A stretch of DNA of 64,000 bases. Source: Paraphaeosphaeria minitans (taxonomy: Eukaryota > Ascomycota > Dothideomycetes > Pleosporales > Didymosphaeriaceae). Every line of letters begins with the position of its first letter. Within the stretch, counting starts at the first letter, position 1. The notes below the pieces were generated by a model. It was not told the origin of the DNA, searched no databases, and saw only the letters and a program-made list of their open reading frames with translations. The stretch lies in contig WJXW01000017.1 of the NCBI GenBank assembly GCA_015832175.1, positions 1,178,001-1,242,000 on the forward strand. The letters run 5' to 3'. Both the position numbers and the translations under genes were made by a program. Below are positions 23,138 through 35,517 of this stretch, piece after piece.

Positions 23138-23494
23138 TTCGTAGACGTGTATTTCGCAGATCTTGAAGACAAGGTACAGAGCCTAAAGTTGCGATGTTGA
23201 AAAGGCCCAGGCTGCAGCGATTCAATGTGAGGTGCGGATGACTTTCGGTTGTGACGTACGCTTGTGCCACTCGGCCTGCGAGTGTGGCGGAAGGTGCAGC
23301 CCGACGTGGTTGCTGTGCAACGCTCGGGCCGCCCAAAAACAACACAACACCACGACTGGAGCATCGCGACATCACCGTCTGACCCCGACCGATTCCGAAC
23401 ACAGTTTCGCTGTCACGATTCTGCGGCTCTAATCCAAACCACACAGCACGTTCCAATACACGCTTACACACGCGACATACAACCCCTCGCCACA
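23138..23494. promoter_or_regulatory. Shared bidirectional promoter, FIS1 / SPC24
   Basis: Only 357 bp separate the divergent start codons of FIS1 (minus) and SPC24 (plus), so both promoters must overlap here or lie within neighbouring transcribed sequence. No TATA box is obvious. Confidence 0.5.
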
Positions 23495-24193
23495 ATGCTT
23501 CTCGATGAGGACCCCGCTTCGGTATGCTCGCATGTACTCCATAGTCACTGCCTCGCTAACAACCGTGACCAGCTCATTGCGCAATGCACATCTCACTTCA
23601 AACTCGATAGCGACCGCTCTTCGCTTCTCCGCATCTCCGACTCTCTCGCGACGCTCTCTTCCTTCCGCCAGCAACACACGTCCTCCTTGCAGTCGACGCT
23701 CACACGACTCAACCGCACACACCAGACGCTGGCTTCAAACCACAACCACACACTGTCGCAGCACAATCCAACTACCCACGCCGCCGAAATCTTGCGTCTG
23801 GACACAGAGAAGTTCAAGATTGCAAAGCAGGCCAGCGACCTGGAAATGGAGGGCGAGCGACTGGAAGGCGAACTGAGCAGACTAGGCGGCGCTTTGGGAG
23901 AGCTGGAGGCTGAGGGCGTGGAGGGCGGTGAAAGAGAGAGGGGGGCTGAAGAGGATGCTACAGTGTATGTCGACCTCAGTCAGCTCTGTTCACCAATGTC
24001 GCTTGCTAACCCTCTGCGCAGACTGAAGCTGAAAGTATATCGGTCGCTCGGTATCGACGTCGAGGCTGACACGGCTGGCCAATACAACAAGGCCGTCATC
24101 CGCAACGCCGCGAAAGGCGATGTCCACGTTGTCAACATCGACCCGAAATTCTCGCGCAACTTCTACACTAATTACTTCTGGCGGACCATGTAG
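23495..24193 (+). CDS. SPC24: Kinetochore protein Spc24 (Ndc80 complex)
   Basis: Subunit of the Ndc80 complex, which pairs with Spc25 to anchor the complex to the inner kinetochore. Exons 23495-23521, 23573-23964 and 24022-24193 give 196 residues. The N-terminal MLLDEDPAS joins LIAQCTSHFKLDSDRSSLL, as in fungal Spc24. Residues about 25-140 form a long coiled coil (ISDSLATLSSFRQQH...EILRLDTEKFKIAKQASDLE). The C-terminal globular domain LKLKVYRSLGIDVEAD...GDVHVVNIDPKFSRNFYTNYFW matches the family's closing block. Intron 1 is in frame (51 nt), so an unspliced reading is also open; the intron is preferred for its GTATGC donor, CTAAC branch and CAG acceptor, and for the family alignment. Confidence 0.9.
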   Translation: MLLDEDPASVCSHVLHSHCLANNRDQLIAQCTSHFKLDSDRSSLLRISDSLATLSSFRQQHTSSLQSTLTRLNRTHQTLASNHNHTLSQHNPTTHAAEILRLDTEKFKIAKQASDLEMEGERLEGELSRLGGALGELEAEGVEGGERERGAEEDATVYVDLSQLCSPMSLANPLRRLKLKVYRSLGIDVEADTAGQYNKAVIRNAAKGDVHVVNIDPKFSRNFYTNYFWRTM

Positions 24194-25198
24194 GCGCGGT
24201 GTGTGCTAGGGGTCAAGATTACGAATGGTGCTGTGAGCGTTTATTCCAGGAGTTTGTGAGGATGAAGCATGATGGGACGCTGAAGGCGTTCGTGTATACC
24301 CTGGTAGTACCCAATTGTTATTTTGTTTTTGACCGGGACCCGAAGCCACGCAAGCGTTTCAATGATACACGCAGCTCTCGAAAAAGAAGAAGAAGAAACC
24401 GATGAAAGTATGGAATCAGTGACTTGAAAGGGCATGTAGAACCAGAAACTGCCCTCCGCAGATGGCTACTTGCTTTCATCCTTGACTCGGCGAAATCACA
24501 CGGGCATGGTTCGACAGCCCTGCGAAGAATGCAAAGGTGCCGCCAATTGCGCACTTCGACTCGCCCTGGCGCCTTACCGGAACTCTTCGGGCATCCATGG
24601 AGGAAGCACCAGCAACTGGGCTGAGCGCCAGGCGATTCACCAGGTCAACGAAGAGTTTGCATGCTGCGAACAGCATTGCGAGTCGACGCAACATGGCGCG
24701 CGCCGTGGCCCATGATGGGATCTGCACGAAGCTCGAAATGTGGAGCTGTGGCTGCACCTCCCGAGGTTGCCAGAGCAGACGAATTCGGGCGTTCGGCTGG
24801 CTGCGGGCGGGTGTGCAGATGCAGGGTCCGGTGGATGCGGATGCCGCCGCCGTGCTGCCGTGCTGCAGTGCCGCCGTGCCAGTTGTCAAGCCTTTTGTCA
24901 GGCAGGCCGTGTGTTGGTGGTGTGGGCAGTAAATGTAGTCTATGTGCCCGCTGTGATGGAGGGTCGGCAATAGGAGAGGGAGAGGGGCACAGTCACGACG
25001 CCTCGAGGAGTCGGTGCAGTGCAGTCACCAGTGCACAGCGAGGCTTCTCGGATGGCGCGAATCCCTGTCTGACCGCCTCTTTGCCTTTCCGCCGTCAACA
25101 TTTTTCCAGTCGCCAATAATCCGCACAGACGTTGCGGGACCGACAACGCATCCACCCCCCGGCCCATCGCGAGCATGGTTACTCGCCGTCCAGTGTCC

Positions 25199-25300
25199 AC
25201 ATGTTGCCGCCAGACGCATACCTACCGTACCATGTTGCCGCCAGCACGAGTGGGCGATGCATATCGTAGCATCTTGCCGCCAGCACGAGTGGGCGATCCC
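25199..25300. repeat. Imperfect direct repeat, 24-bp core
   Basis: TTGCCGCCAGCACGAGTGGG plus CGAT occurs twice (from about 25234 and 25274). A shorter copy, TGTTGCCGCCAG, lies at about 25202. The spacing is about 32-40 bp. Confidence 0.8.
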
Positions 25301-25414
25301 GGGTGACGCGCCATGGCCAAGAGCCCGCTCGAAGCTTCGAGGCCAAACATCAAAGGCACAGGACGAGTTGCTGCAGCACTGCGAACCGTCCACATGAAGC
25401 CCAAGTCGCTCCGC

Positions 25415-25449
<35 letters not shown>
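25415..25449. repeat. (GA)n microsatellite
   Basis: About 16 uninterrupted GA dinucleotides, upstream of the coiled-coil gene. Confidence 0.9.
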
Positions 25450-25451
<2 letters not shown>

Positions 25452-25885
25452 CGTCATGGCCATCCGTGCTCGCGAATGTGTCAACGAGCGAGGCATCATC
25501 ACTGCTCATGTGCTGCATGGGAAGAGCGAGGAGGCACTGTCACTGCTCATGGGCTCAGGGCTGCATGGCAAGACCAGGACATGCCACCACGCTGCTCTTA
25601 AATCAAGCGCATTCGCTGCAGACCGCCTCGATCCAGTGCCGTCACAACTTGACAAGCACCTGCAGTCCCTGATCTTTTCGACTCTGTATACGTCGGACCT
25701 GTGCCACGTCAAAGCTCTTGATTGGCACCCCGGCCAAAAGCTCTGGCTGCACGTCCACGCCGTTTATGCCCCGTACATAAAGGCCAATACCTACGCTGTG
25801 CTCGCGCTCCCGCTTAGGAGAATCAGGAAAGAAAATTTGATACGCTAGCAAGCAGTGCGGTTGCTATCAGTGCTGACCTGCAATC

Positions 25886-28800
25886 ATGCCGAGCTTTGGA
25901 AGGAGTCGGTCGAGCTACGAGTGAGTTTAACTTCTCTTATTCAGTACTATCGAACTTTTTTCATACACACTCCCAACCACGCTCCACCCCATTTCTCCAT
26001 AGCCTCTGCTCGGTAAGCTCGCTCCTGTCTGTCTCGAGCCTCGTATCTGTCTAGCCTCGCCAGCCAATTGCATTGCACCTGCCCAACCCATCTGCACCTG
26101 CCCGCCAACAAGCGGTGTGGCGCAGTGTTGTGTTGCCGTTTGTTTACCCCCCTTCCAACCACTTGTACTGACCACCACCCCCACTACAGTGTCTCCAACA
26201 AGGAGCAGAAGCAGATCCTCGCCGACATCAACGCCGGCTCGCAGAAGTTTGGCCGCAAGCTTCTATCCCGCAACCCGAGCCACCGCCGGGACAAAAGCAA
26301 CGAGACCATCACCCCGGTCACCGTCCTGCCTGAACAACAGCAGGAAGAACGCAGAGGTCGCAAGTCGACGAACACGACCCGCCCGAGGCTCCCCAAACGC
26401 ACCAGCAGTATGAGGAGGGCATACAACTACTTCTTTAGCGGGGTTCCGCAGCCAGAGCAACCGCCATCCCCGACGTCGCCTATCGTCACAGAGGCAAATT
26501 TGGAAGCTGGGAAGAGCCTGACGGGGGACGACGAGTCTGTACGCAATGCCGTTTTTGACACGCCGCCGCAAACCCCCGCTCGTGAAGCTCTGCACGACGC
26601 CGATGATTCGAGCGTAGAAGCTGGTACGTTGCAACCCAAACAGAGCTGCCGGGCCATCCCGCCTGCCACACCATGTTGTTTCTTTGCTGACACTTTCCTT
26701 CCCACTAACAGAACCACCTTCGCCCACCGCCGGAGACTCGCCCGGAGTCGCCCTCGAGAAGCTTCGTCAGAAGCTTGAAAAGGCCAAGACCGACCTCGCA
26801 GAGGCAAACTCCACCGTCAAGCGCCAGGACGACACTATCGCTGGCATCGAGCACGAGTACAAGGAGCGGGCAAAGGACTTCGAAGAGCGCGAAAGCACAC
26901 TCCAACAGGACAAGAAGGACTTGGAGGAGCACATGGTTAGCATCGTTGTGCAACAAGTCCGGGAAGCCAAGGCGAAGGAGAGGCATACTGTCGTCGAAGA
27001 GTGTGAGCAGGAACTTGCAAGCAAGCTCGCCGAGCGCGATGCCCGTGAGGAAGAGCTGAAGAAGCAGATCAGCAACCTCCAAGATCGTGTGAAGGCTCTG
27101 GAGAAGGAGATTGAGAGCCTTCGTACCGAATCGGGCAAGCCTGTATCCGAGTCTCAGGTGGAGGCAAAGGATACCGAGATTGCTGTCCTGTCCAAGGACA
27201 AGTCATTTGCGGAAGAGTCCCTTGCTAAGGTTCGTCACACTGTATCACATTACATACACCCACAAGCTAACTATCCTTCCGCAGGCCAACTCCGAGCTCG
27301 AGCAGCTCCGCGCTGCGAACGCAAGCCTGGAGGAAGAAAAAGCCTCTCTAGTCCCCAAGAGTGATCTTGAGGCGAAGAACGAGGTGATTGCTAAGCTCAC
27401 CTCTGAGAAAGCAGCAGCGGACGCCGCCCATGCCGAAGAGAAGGGCGCCCTCGTTTCCAAGTCTGATGTCGAAGCGAAGGAGGCCATCATAGCCACTCTT
27501 ACCACCGAAAAAGACGAAGCTGTCGAGTCCCTCAACAAGGCGAAAGAGCAGCTGGATAGCCAGTTGGCTACGCTCCAGCAGGAGCTGGATGCCGCGAAGA
27601 CCAGCCACAAAGAAGCTTCTGAAAAGCTATCCAGCAAGGACCAGGAGTATGCCAAGTTGCAGGAAGAGCACGCTGCTCGTGGTGTCGAAAGCGATGGACA
27701 CAAGAGCCGCGTTTCGGAGCTAGAAGCCGTGGGTCATTACCATTTGACGTCTTGTCGATGCATACTAACTTCGTCACAGTCTATTGCAACCCTGGAATCG
27801 TCCAAAGGCGATGTTTCTAGCGAAATTGCAACACTGCAAAAGTCTGTCGCTGAGAAGGAGGAAGCTTTGTCTTCGAAGCTCGCCGAACTTGAAGCAGCAC
27901 AGAAGGAAGCCGCCGATAAGGCTTCTGAGCTCGCCAGCACCACCCAGGCACATGAGGCGACTCGTGGCGAGCTTGCCACTCATCAGGCCCGCATTTCCCA
28001 ACTGGAACAGCAGCTAAAGACCGCCGAAGCATCTCGAGGTGATGCAGAGGAGTTGGCCCAGAAGATCACTGCCCTCGAAAGCGAGAAGGAGTCTGCCCTC
28101 AAAGATGCTACCGATAAGGCCGCTGAGCTTGCTACGGTCACTGACGCCCATGCCGCGACCCGTGGTGAGCTCGAGACGCACCAAACCCGCGTCTCTGAAT
28201 TGGAGTCCCAGCTGAAGACCGCTGAAGCATCCCACGGCGACGCAGAAGAGCTTGCCAAGAAGATTTCCACTCTTGAAGCCGAGAGGGACAGCACCGTCAA
28301 GGACTTCGAAAGTACAAAGCAGAAGCTTGATGAATTGACTTCCGAGAAGTCTGCTCTGGAAACGCAGCTTTTTGAAGAGAAGGACGCCCATGCCAGCGCT
28401 GTCGCTAAGGCGGAAGATGCTGAAAAGAAGCTTGCTGAGGCCCAGGCGACCAATGCCACTATTCAGAGCCAGGTTGAGTCCGCCCGCAAGGAAGCAGACG
28501 AAGCCAAGAGCCAGATTGAAAGCTTGACCTCTCAAGTAAGCGAACTCCAGGCTTCCTTGGCCAAGAAGGACGAAGCCCTCTCAGCTGCCGAAGCGGCCAA
28601 AGGGGATGCCGATGGTTTGTCGACCAAAATCAAGGAGCTCGAAGAGTCCCTATCCAAGGCTCAAGCCCATGTGGAGTCCAAGCAGGCTGAACTGCAAGCC
28701 GCAGAAGCAGCCAAGGGCGACGCAGAGGGTCTCAGTGCTAAGATCAAGGATTTGGAAGAGTCTCTATCCAAGGCCCAGTCCGATGCCGAAGCCAAGTCAG

Positions 28801-30800
28801 CCGAAGCCAAGACTGAGTCCGATGGCCTCGCTGCTAAGCTCGCTGAGGTTGAGGGTTCCCTCAAGGAGAAGGATGGCGAAGTCGAGAAGGTTCGCGCCGA
28901 ATTGGCCGATGCCCAGTCCGATGCCGAAGCCAAGTCAGCTCAAGCGAAGACTGAGTCCGACGGCCTCGCTGCTAAGCTCGCTGAGGTTGAGGGCTCCCTC
29001 AAGGAGAAGGATGGCGAAATCGAGAAGGTTCGCGCAGAATTGACCGAGGCCCAGGCATCAGGTGCTAAGGTGGCCGAGCTCACGAAAGAAATCGAGACCC
29101 TCCAGGCCCAGATCGGCGAGAAGTCGGCTGCTGCGAAGTTGTCTGAGGACAGCAAGACCGAGTTGAATGCCAAGGTCACTGAACTTCAACAAAAGCTCGA
29201 TGAGAGCGTTGCTGAGCATGAAACGACCAAGTCGGGACACCAGGATGCCGTGTCCGCACTTGAGAAGGATCTGGCTGCTGCTCGTGAACAGGCCGACGGC
29301 GTTGCGGGCTTGCAGTCCAAGCTCGATGAAGCCACTGCTGCGCACGAGAGCACCAAGGGCGAATTGACCTCTGCTCAAGAACAGGCTTCTGGTCATGAGT
29401 CTCGCAGCAAGGAGTTGGAGCAGAAATTGGAAGCTGCGTCCGGTCATGAGGCCAAGGTTGGTGAATTGGAAGAGCAGATCAAGAGCCTCCAAGCTGTTGA
29501 GGTACGTGATTTGCCCTGTATTACCCCATGACCCCATCATCCTTTTGCTGACCATTTGTGTATAGGTCGCCAAGGCTGAACTCGAAGCGCAACTGAAGAT
29601 CGCCACTGAGAGCAGTGAGAAGGCCGCCGAGGAGCTGAAGACTGCGCAGTCTGAGCGTGATGAGCTTAGCACCAAGTTGACGACGGCTAACGAGGACGTT
29701 GAGAAGAACGCGACCGCATTGAAGTCCCTCCAGGAGAAGTTGGATGCTGCCACCGGTGCTGCCACTGTGAGTTATACCCCTCACACCATACTCTTTCCTG
29801 TCATGTTATCATGTCATTTCTTCTGGGAGATGCCTACCACCAGACTGTACATAAATCGTGTCTATATGTATACTGACTGCTTATTCAGGCCGAGACCGAG
29901 AAGACTACTACTCTTGAGACCTCCATCAAGGACTTGCAAGCCAAGCTTGACAGTGCCGAGGCCGAAAACAAGAGTGCAGTCGCGAAGGCTGAAGAGGATG
30001 CTGAGGCCCTCAAGAAGACAAACGCGGAATTGGAGGAGAAGCTCGCTGCTGCCAGCTCGAATGAATCCAAGGTGGCCGAATTGCAGGCACAGCTGGAGGC
30101 CGCAGAAAAGGCCACCGCCGACGCCAAGACCGCCCACACTGGTGCCGCGAGCGAGCTCGAGGAACTCACCAAAGCACATGAGCAGTTCAAGGAGGAAAAC
30201 CAGAAGAGTGTCGCTGATCTTGAGGCGAGCCTTGCTAAGCTGAAAGAGGAGCATTCCTCGGCCGACCAGGCCCGGGAGACCGCCGAGAAGGCTGTGGCTG
30301 ATGGAAAGACTTCGATCGAGGAACTCACCCAGAAGAGCGCTGATGCCGAGAAGCGTGCGGAAGAAGCTCAGGTGGGCGTGAAGGAGGCAGAGACGAAGGC
30401 CTCTGCCGCCGAAGAGCAACTTCAAAACGCTCAAAAGGAGAAGGAGGAGCTCCAGGTAAAGTTGGATGCCGCTCTCAAGGCTGCCAACGAAACTCCGAAG
30501 GTCGTTCCTGAGGCGCCAAAGGAGAACGGCGATGCCGCCCCTGCCGTTGCCGAGGATGCTACCCCCGTGGTCACCGAGAACGCGCCTAAGGAGGAAGCAT
30601 CCAAGGAGGAAGCCCCAGCAGCAGACATCGCTAAGGAGAAGCCTGCTGAGGACGCTGTCCCAACCACACCCATCACCGAGGAAGCACCAGCGGGTGATGG
30701 ATCTGTCCCTGACACGCCCATCACCGAAGACGCACCTGCCGACAGCGAATCGCCCAAGACCCCTGGCAAAAAGAACAAGAAGAAGAAGGGCAAGAAATAA
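25886..30800 (+). CDS. Giant coiled-coil protein, 1,421 residues
   Basis: Molecular role not known; fungal homologues are sometimes labelled M protein repeat protein. Seven exons: 25886-25920, 26190-26623, 26712-27229, 27285-27728, 27780-29501, 29566-29766 and 29889-30800, all GT-AG and in frame. The first intron is 269 bp. The N-terminus is basic and Ser/Pro-rich (MPSFGRSRSSYDVSNKEQKQ, later RRAYNYFFSG). From about residue 160 an almost continuous Ala/Glu/Lys/Ser coiled coil runs for more than 1,000 residues. It contains direct internal repeats, notably two adjacent 46-residue copies encoded at 28773-29048. The last 130 residues are Pro/Ala/Glu-rich with repeated ITE(E/D)APA and end in KKNKKKKGKK. 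Composition suggests a tether or scaffold, for example at Golgi, cortex or spindle pole (inference). Confidence 0.85.
28773..29048 (+). repeat. Two tandem 138-bp units inside the coiled-coil gene
   Basis: Two adjacent near-identical units, 28773-28910 and 28911-29048, each encode 46 residues (AQSDAEAKSAEAKTESDGLA, then AKLAEVEGSLKEKDGE and a VEKVRAEL end). The copies differ at a few positions, such as AEAK/AQAK and EVEK/EIEK. The DNA is nearly as conserved as the protein, pointing to recent duplication or gene conversion. Confidence 0.9.
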
Positions 30801-31829
30801 GCGCTCGCTGTCACAATTGACCGCGCGGAGCAACGTCCCGACCTTGGCGTCATGAGCCCCTGAGGCACCCCACGCCAGATTGTACCAGAGACTATGCTGT
30901 GCTTTTTTGCGACGATTGCTTGTTTTGCCTTTTTTTTTGCCGCGTCTTGCTGCGTTTTTACCGCTCACCTTGCTGCATGCGAGATGGCATTATACCCCCA
31001 CCTGCACCTGTTTTTCACAACGCGAGTGGACATGAGTGTGGATATTGGGTTGAGTTTTTGCTTTTGCATAGATTGTGTGCGTGTCACGAAACATGTTGAT
31101 GGTAACGGAAAAGAGTATGAGGTTACGGTCGATATACACGAGATGACGGACGGCAGACGAGGATGTATATAATGAATTGAATTGCGTTTGTGTATATTGA
31201 GATTGTGCTGAAACTCATGACCTGGGACTGATTTTGATGCTGTACTGACAAGGATCCTAACGAATCTTTTGCGAAGCGCTGTGACGCGAGTTTGAAGGCT
31301 GGGAGTTACCGAAGCATACGGTAGGGCGGTCGGGTGCCAGGGACGCGATAGGTAGGTAGTCGTTCTTGGCAGACGAAACCAACGCGCTCAGCTTCTGAGA
31401 GGGACGACGGAGCGTGAGCAGCGTGTGCAGCTTCGGACTCTGCTCGACTGCGATCCGGGTCACCGGGAGTGCTACGGGCGGAGGGCTGCGGGCTATCAGT
31501 TGCCCCAGGGTGGGCACTATCAAGGCCGACGGTATCAGAATCCATGATTTGAGAAGGAGCAGGGGGGAACATTCAGTGGTAGGTAGGTATGGTATGGTTT
31601 CGATTAAACGCACTACAGTGGAAAGAAACATGATTACCGCACGAAGTCACCTGCCGGTGCCAGCCACGCAGCGTCTGTAAAAACCCCTCTCAGAGGGGGG
31701 CGCCGCAGCCCAAGCTCCTTTCGTCTGTAAATGAAAAAGTCGTAACCGTAACATCAGTGCCGCATTGCCCCGTCCGTCCGTCCGTCCGTCCGTCCGTCCG
31801 TCTCATGGCTCTCGTCGCGCGCGCGCGCC
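30801..31829. other. 3' region and spacer before PLD
   Basis: Holds the presumed 3' UTR of the coiled-coil gene (T-rich, 30890-30965) and the 3' end of the PLD gene. A minus ORF at 31306-31545 (MDSDTVGLDSAHPGATDSPQ) is hydrophilic with no domain; I do not call it. A CGTC tetranucleotide array lies at 31770-31802. Confidence 0.4.
31770..31802. repeat. (CGTC)n microsatellite
   Basis: About eight tandem CGTC units followed by a CG-dinucleotide run at 31816-31828, immediately downstream of the PLD stop codon on the minus strand. Confidence 0.9.
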
Positions 31830-34446
31830 TCACGTGTAGATGCTCTCCGTGTACGCATTCACCTGCAGCCCCTTCTCCGCCATCTCCGCATTCTCCAGGA
31901 ACTTGAGCGGCATCCACACCAAGTGGCCCTTGACGCGGTCCAGCTCGCGCCGCACTTCCTCGACGGGCCTCGACAGGTCGTACAGGTGGCCCTGCTTGTG
32001 GTCCTTGTCCGTCTTCGGGTTCGGCGTAAACTTGTCGTAGTCGTCGAAGGTCAGGATGCTGTCGTCGGGATCGGCGTGGAACACGTCGCGGAAGACGGCC
32101 GTGTTGGTGGATGCGCGGTCCGTCCACATGGCCCAGAGGTCGTCGCCGAGGGGGTCGGCCACGAAATCGGCTTGCGCGCCGGGGAGCGTGTCGTTGGGGG
32201 AGTATTCGCCGGGTGGCTGGGCGTTTGGGTCGTCGGTTGCGTCGAGGGACTGCGGGGGGAGGAGGCCGAGGTGCTCGCGCCAGAGGATGGAGCGCAGGGT
32301 GTGCGCGTGGCGCCCTGCCTTGAAGGGCTTCCCGTCCATGGTGATGTCCACCGTGTCGGTGTCGCGCATGACGATGGAGAGCTCGCTGTCGTGGTAGCCC
32401 AGCTGGGAGCGATCGTTGATGTTGGAGGACCCGCAAATGACGTATTCGTCGTCGACGATACAGACTTTGGCATGCACGTACAGCTCTTCCTGGAAGAAGT
32501 GTTCTTTTTCGGATTCCGGGTCGCCCTCCCATTCTTCGGTGGAGGGTTTCTTGTCGTTAAGCATGGCGTCGTCGGCGATGGAGTCGGGGTCGATGATGCC
32601 GCCTTGGTCGCCCAGGCCGACGGATTCTTCGTTCTCTCCTGCGAACAGGCGTCGCTTTTCTTTGGCACGGTTGCGGGCGTCGTCGCCACCTTCGAGCGGG
32701 GCCTCGAGTTCCTCGATTTCAGCCATCTGCAGCTCCTTGTATGTGAGACCTGACTCCTCTTCCTGCCTCTTAAGTCTTGCATTGACATTGAGTCGGTCGT
32801 ATGATCGCAGGTTGAACAGGAAGATGTGGTCTTCTGGATTCACGCCGTGCTTCTTCACTTGTTCGAAGATGCTGTGCTCTCCTCTGCAAATTGATTTGTA
32901 CTGGTAGTCCATGATGGCTCTCGTACCGGTCGCTGCGTCCTCCCTGAGATCGCCCGCGAACCCAGGAATAGCAGGGATGACGATGATGACCCTAAATTTC
33001 CGACCTTCTTTTCCTGCGCGAACCACGGCCTCGACTATTGCGCGGCCGACCTGGTTGTGAATAGGGCTCTGCTCCTCGCCCGTAGCTGTGATGAAGAACT
33101 GGTTCTCAATGTAAACGTAGTGTTCCGCTTGGCGAATCAAATCACAATATGAGGTTTGAATGCTGTGCTCAGTGGGTAATAAGCCGCTGCTCCAGTCTGC
33201 ACTGCTTCTCACTAATTGAGCATGCACTGTTCCGCGGTTGTCGAGATTCTTCCCACTCAGTGGACTTATTGGATGATGTTGATAGCCGCCGACCGGGAAT
33301 TTAGGCCGTTGCACACCAACAAGGTCTTCATTTTCACCCTCCCTACCCTCCAGGGTAATCCAAGGGTATCTCTCGTCTCTCTTGTACTTGTCTCGCTTGC
33401 AGAAGTTCCAGCGAAGAACAAAATGTTCCGCGATGTCGTACACGCACGGCCCAATAACGCCCATTGATACGTCGTGCCACGGCATACGGCCATATTCTGC
33501 TTTGCTGAGCTGATTTGATTGCCAATCATCTACATTTTGGAAGTCCATGATGCGGTTATTGTTGAAGTCCTGGCCAGGGAAAATTTCGTTCTGGACACCC
33601 GACGGATGCACATCTGCGAGGGGATGCTGCTTGTTGTCCCATCGGCCGTAGCAGAGGTCCAGGCCGCCAATGAAAGCTACTACGTAGTCGATCACGACAA
33701 ACTTCTCGTGATGGGCCCAGTAGAAAGTCATATCACTGGCATTCTCGAACACATTGTGATCCGGGTGTCTCATGAGCTTGATGTTGCCATACCCGGGCGC
33801 ATTTTCGTCAGTGATAAGGCCCATAATGGCATGCTTGGTATGCCGGCTGTTGCAAGTGAGTGCTGCAGATACCTCTTTGTATACAATGATGTATATCTTT
33901 ACGCCTTCTTGCGCTTTCTTCTTCAAAAGCGAATCTAAACGCCAGCCCTGGTTGTAGTAGGGAGGTCGGCGAAGAAACTACCCCACTTAGATTTGGAAGA
34001 ACAAGTTCGCGATGATACTTACAAGCTCCGGAGACAACCACCAGTCCTCAATGTATATCGTCTCCTTGGCGTTGTTCAAAGCCTCGGAGAGCGCCTTCTT
34101 GGTTTAGCGCCAATATGCTCAACATTGCCTCAAGACTGCTTACCCAAAAGTAATCTCTGCCATCGACATACCACTTGATCATATTACCATCTCTTTCTGG
34201 TGCAAAACTCTCAAAGCGATGGTTCTGGCGCACCCGACTCCGCTTGTCGTCCGTCTTCTGCTCATGCACCTCGTCATGGCGATGGTTCGAATTGAATAGG
34301 TTCGCGAACTTCCCGACCTTGTGCTTCGTATGCGTCGCCTTGACTTTCACATCATAGAGGTGCGTATCTTTGAGCTTCTTGCGCAACCCCGGGAATGGAT
34401 GCGCGATTTTGTCTTTCAGCCCCCGGTCGCTGGAGCCGTCCGCCAT
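31830..34446 (-). CDS. Phospholipase D (PldA-type)
   Basis: Hydrolyses phosphatidylcholine to phosphatidic acid and choline at membranes. Exons 34446-34144, 34097-34023 and 33977-31830 give 841 residues; the two introns are very short (46 and 45 bp). The N-terminus lacks PX and PH domains, as in the shorter filamentous-fungal PldA form. Splicing restores DYFW|KALSEALNNAKETIYIEDWW and LSPEL|FLRRPPYYNQGWRLDS. HKD motif 1 is HHEKFVVID (His216, Lys218, Asp223). HKD motif 2 is VHAKVCIVDD (His628, Lys630, Asp635), followed by CGSSNINDRS. The conserved YIENQFFI block lies between them. Both catalytic motifs are intact, so the enzyme should be active. An acidic insertion lies at about 545-620. Confidence 0.95.
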
Positions 34447-35517
34447 TGTTTGATGGGGTTTCGGGAATGTGAATGCGACTCGATGAGGGGCTCAATGGCA
34501 GCGGCGGATGAATGGGTTGGTGCGGTGGGCGGAGGGACGGGCAGACGTTCACATAAGATTCTATGAGGGGTGGCTCTGCGCATCCTGTAAACCTGCATTC
34601 ACTGTGTCGCGATACTTGGCAGGTGAGTGCAAGGATGGTGCGACTGCGGTACGGCATTGGTCAATGACGCATGCCAAGCAACCCCGCGTGCCGATGAACC
34701 ATCACCCTTGTCCGACTCTGGCAAGGCTGGACACCATTTCTGTTTGTATTTTTTGGGCTGCGAAATACATTCAAGAGAAGCAGAGATGGCAGCCGGTGTC
34801 TGCACGTAGTTTACAACCCAGCAGCCGACAGTCGCGGCCGAAACCTGGTGAACAGCTTGATCTAGCATTCTCCGGATCTTCGTTGCCGGGTCTTGCATGA
34901 AGGCTGAATGCTTTAGCTACTTACGGCTAGGCCAATCGACAAGTATTCCATTCTTGTGTGCGGCCCAGCCCGGCGGAACTGCGAGTAGTGTCATTGAATT
35001 CTAGGCCTCCCGGTGCGTTGCTTATCACATGTAGCTCGTCAAGCCTTGGAGCTTCCATTGTACCTGGCGCGCGGAAGTGCACCCTCCTCTTTACGTCGAG
35101 GTGAAAACGGGTGATACGACATCAGGTCAAGTTTATACACGTGTATCGGAGCTCAAGTCACCGTAGGGTCAGTTGTCGTGTCTCGCTTTCCATTTAGTCT
35201 CTGGCCCATCGTCGCTTTCTATCGAGCACCTCATCAATACCTCAGGTACACATTATATTTCAACCTGGCTGTCGCTTGAGGCGGCTCTGCTAGATTCCCC
35301 CCAGTCGATGATCAGTAGTGTTGGGTACAGTGTTGGGCCAAGTTCCGAATTCTGCGATCGGCAGTGTACATGACGAGTCGAAGACGTTACGGAGCCCCCA
35401 ACGACTTTCCTTGATATCTGGGAGGAATTCACATCCATTGCTTCCCCTATCCATGCGTGGTAACATGTATTGTAACGGCGAATACTCAATACCGGCAGCC
35501 TCAAAAGCGGTTTTCTC
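34447..35517. other. Spacer between PLD and the 2EXR-like gene
   Basis: About 1.07 kb with the PLD promoter and the 3' end of the next minus-strand gene. No supportable gene seen on either strand. Confidence 0.45.

Larger units (their letters stand above)
24194..25885. other. Gene-free spacer with repeats
   Basis: 1.7 kb with no supportable gene. ORFs of 70-180 residues exist on both strands but lack domains. Contains an imperfect direct repeat at 25199-25300 and a (GA)n microsatellite at 25415-25449, and ends in the promoter of the coiled-coil gene. Confidence 0.45.

Noticed and set aside
23937..23964. Possible in-frame read-through of SPC24 intron 2
   Set aside because: Reading through changes frame relative to the conserved LKLKVYRSLG domain; the GTATGT donor and GCGCAG acceptor restore it exactly.
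31306..31545. Minus ORF of 79 residues near the PLD 3' end
   Set aside because: Short, hydrophilic and unrecognised; lies in what is probably 3' UTR of two converging genes.
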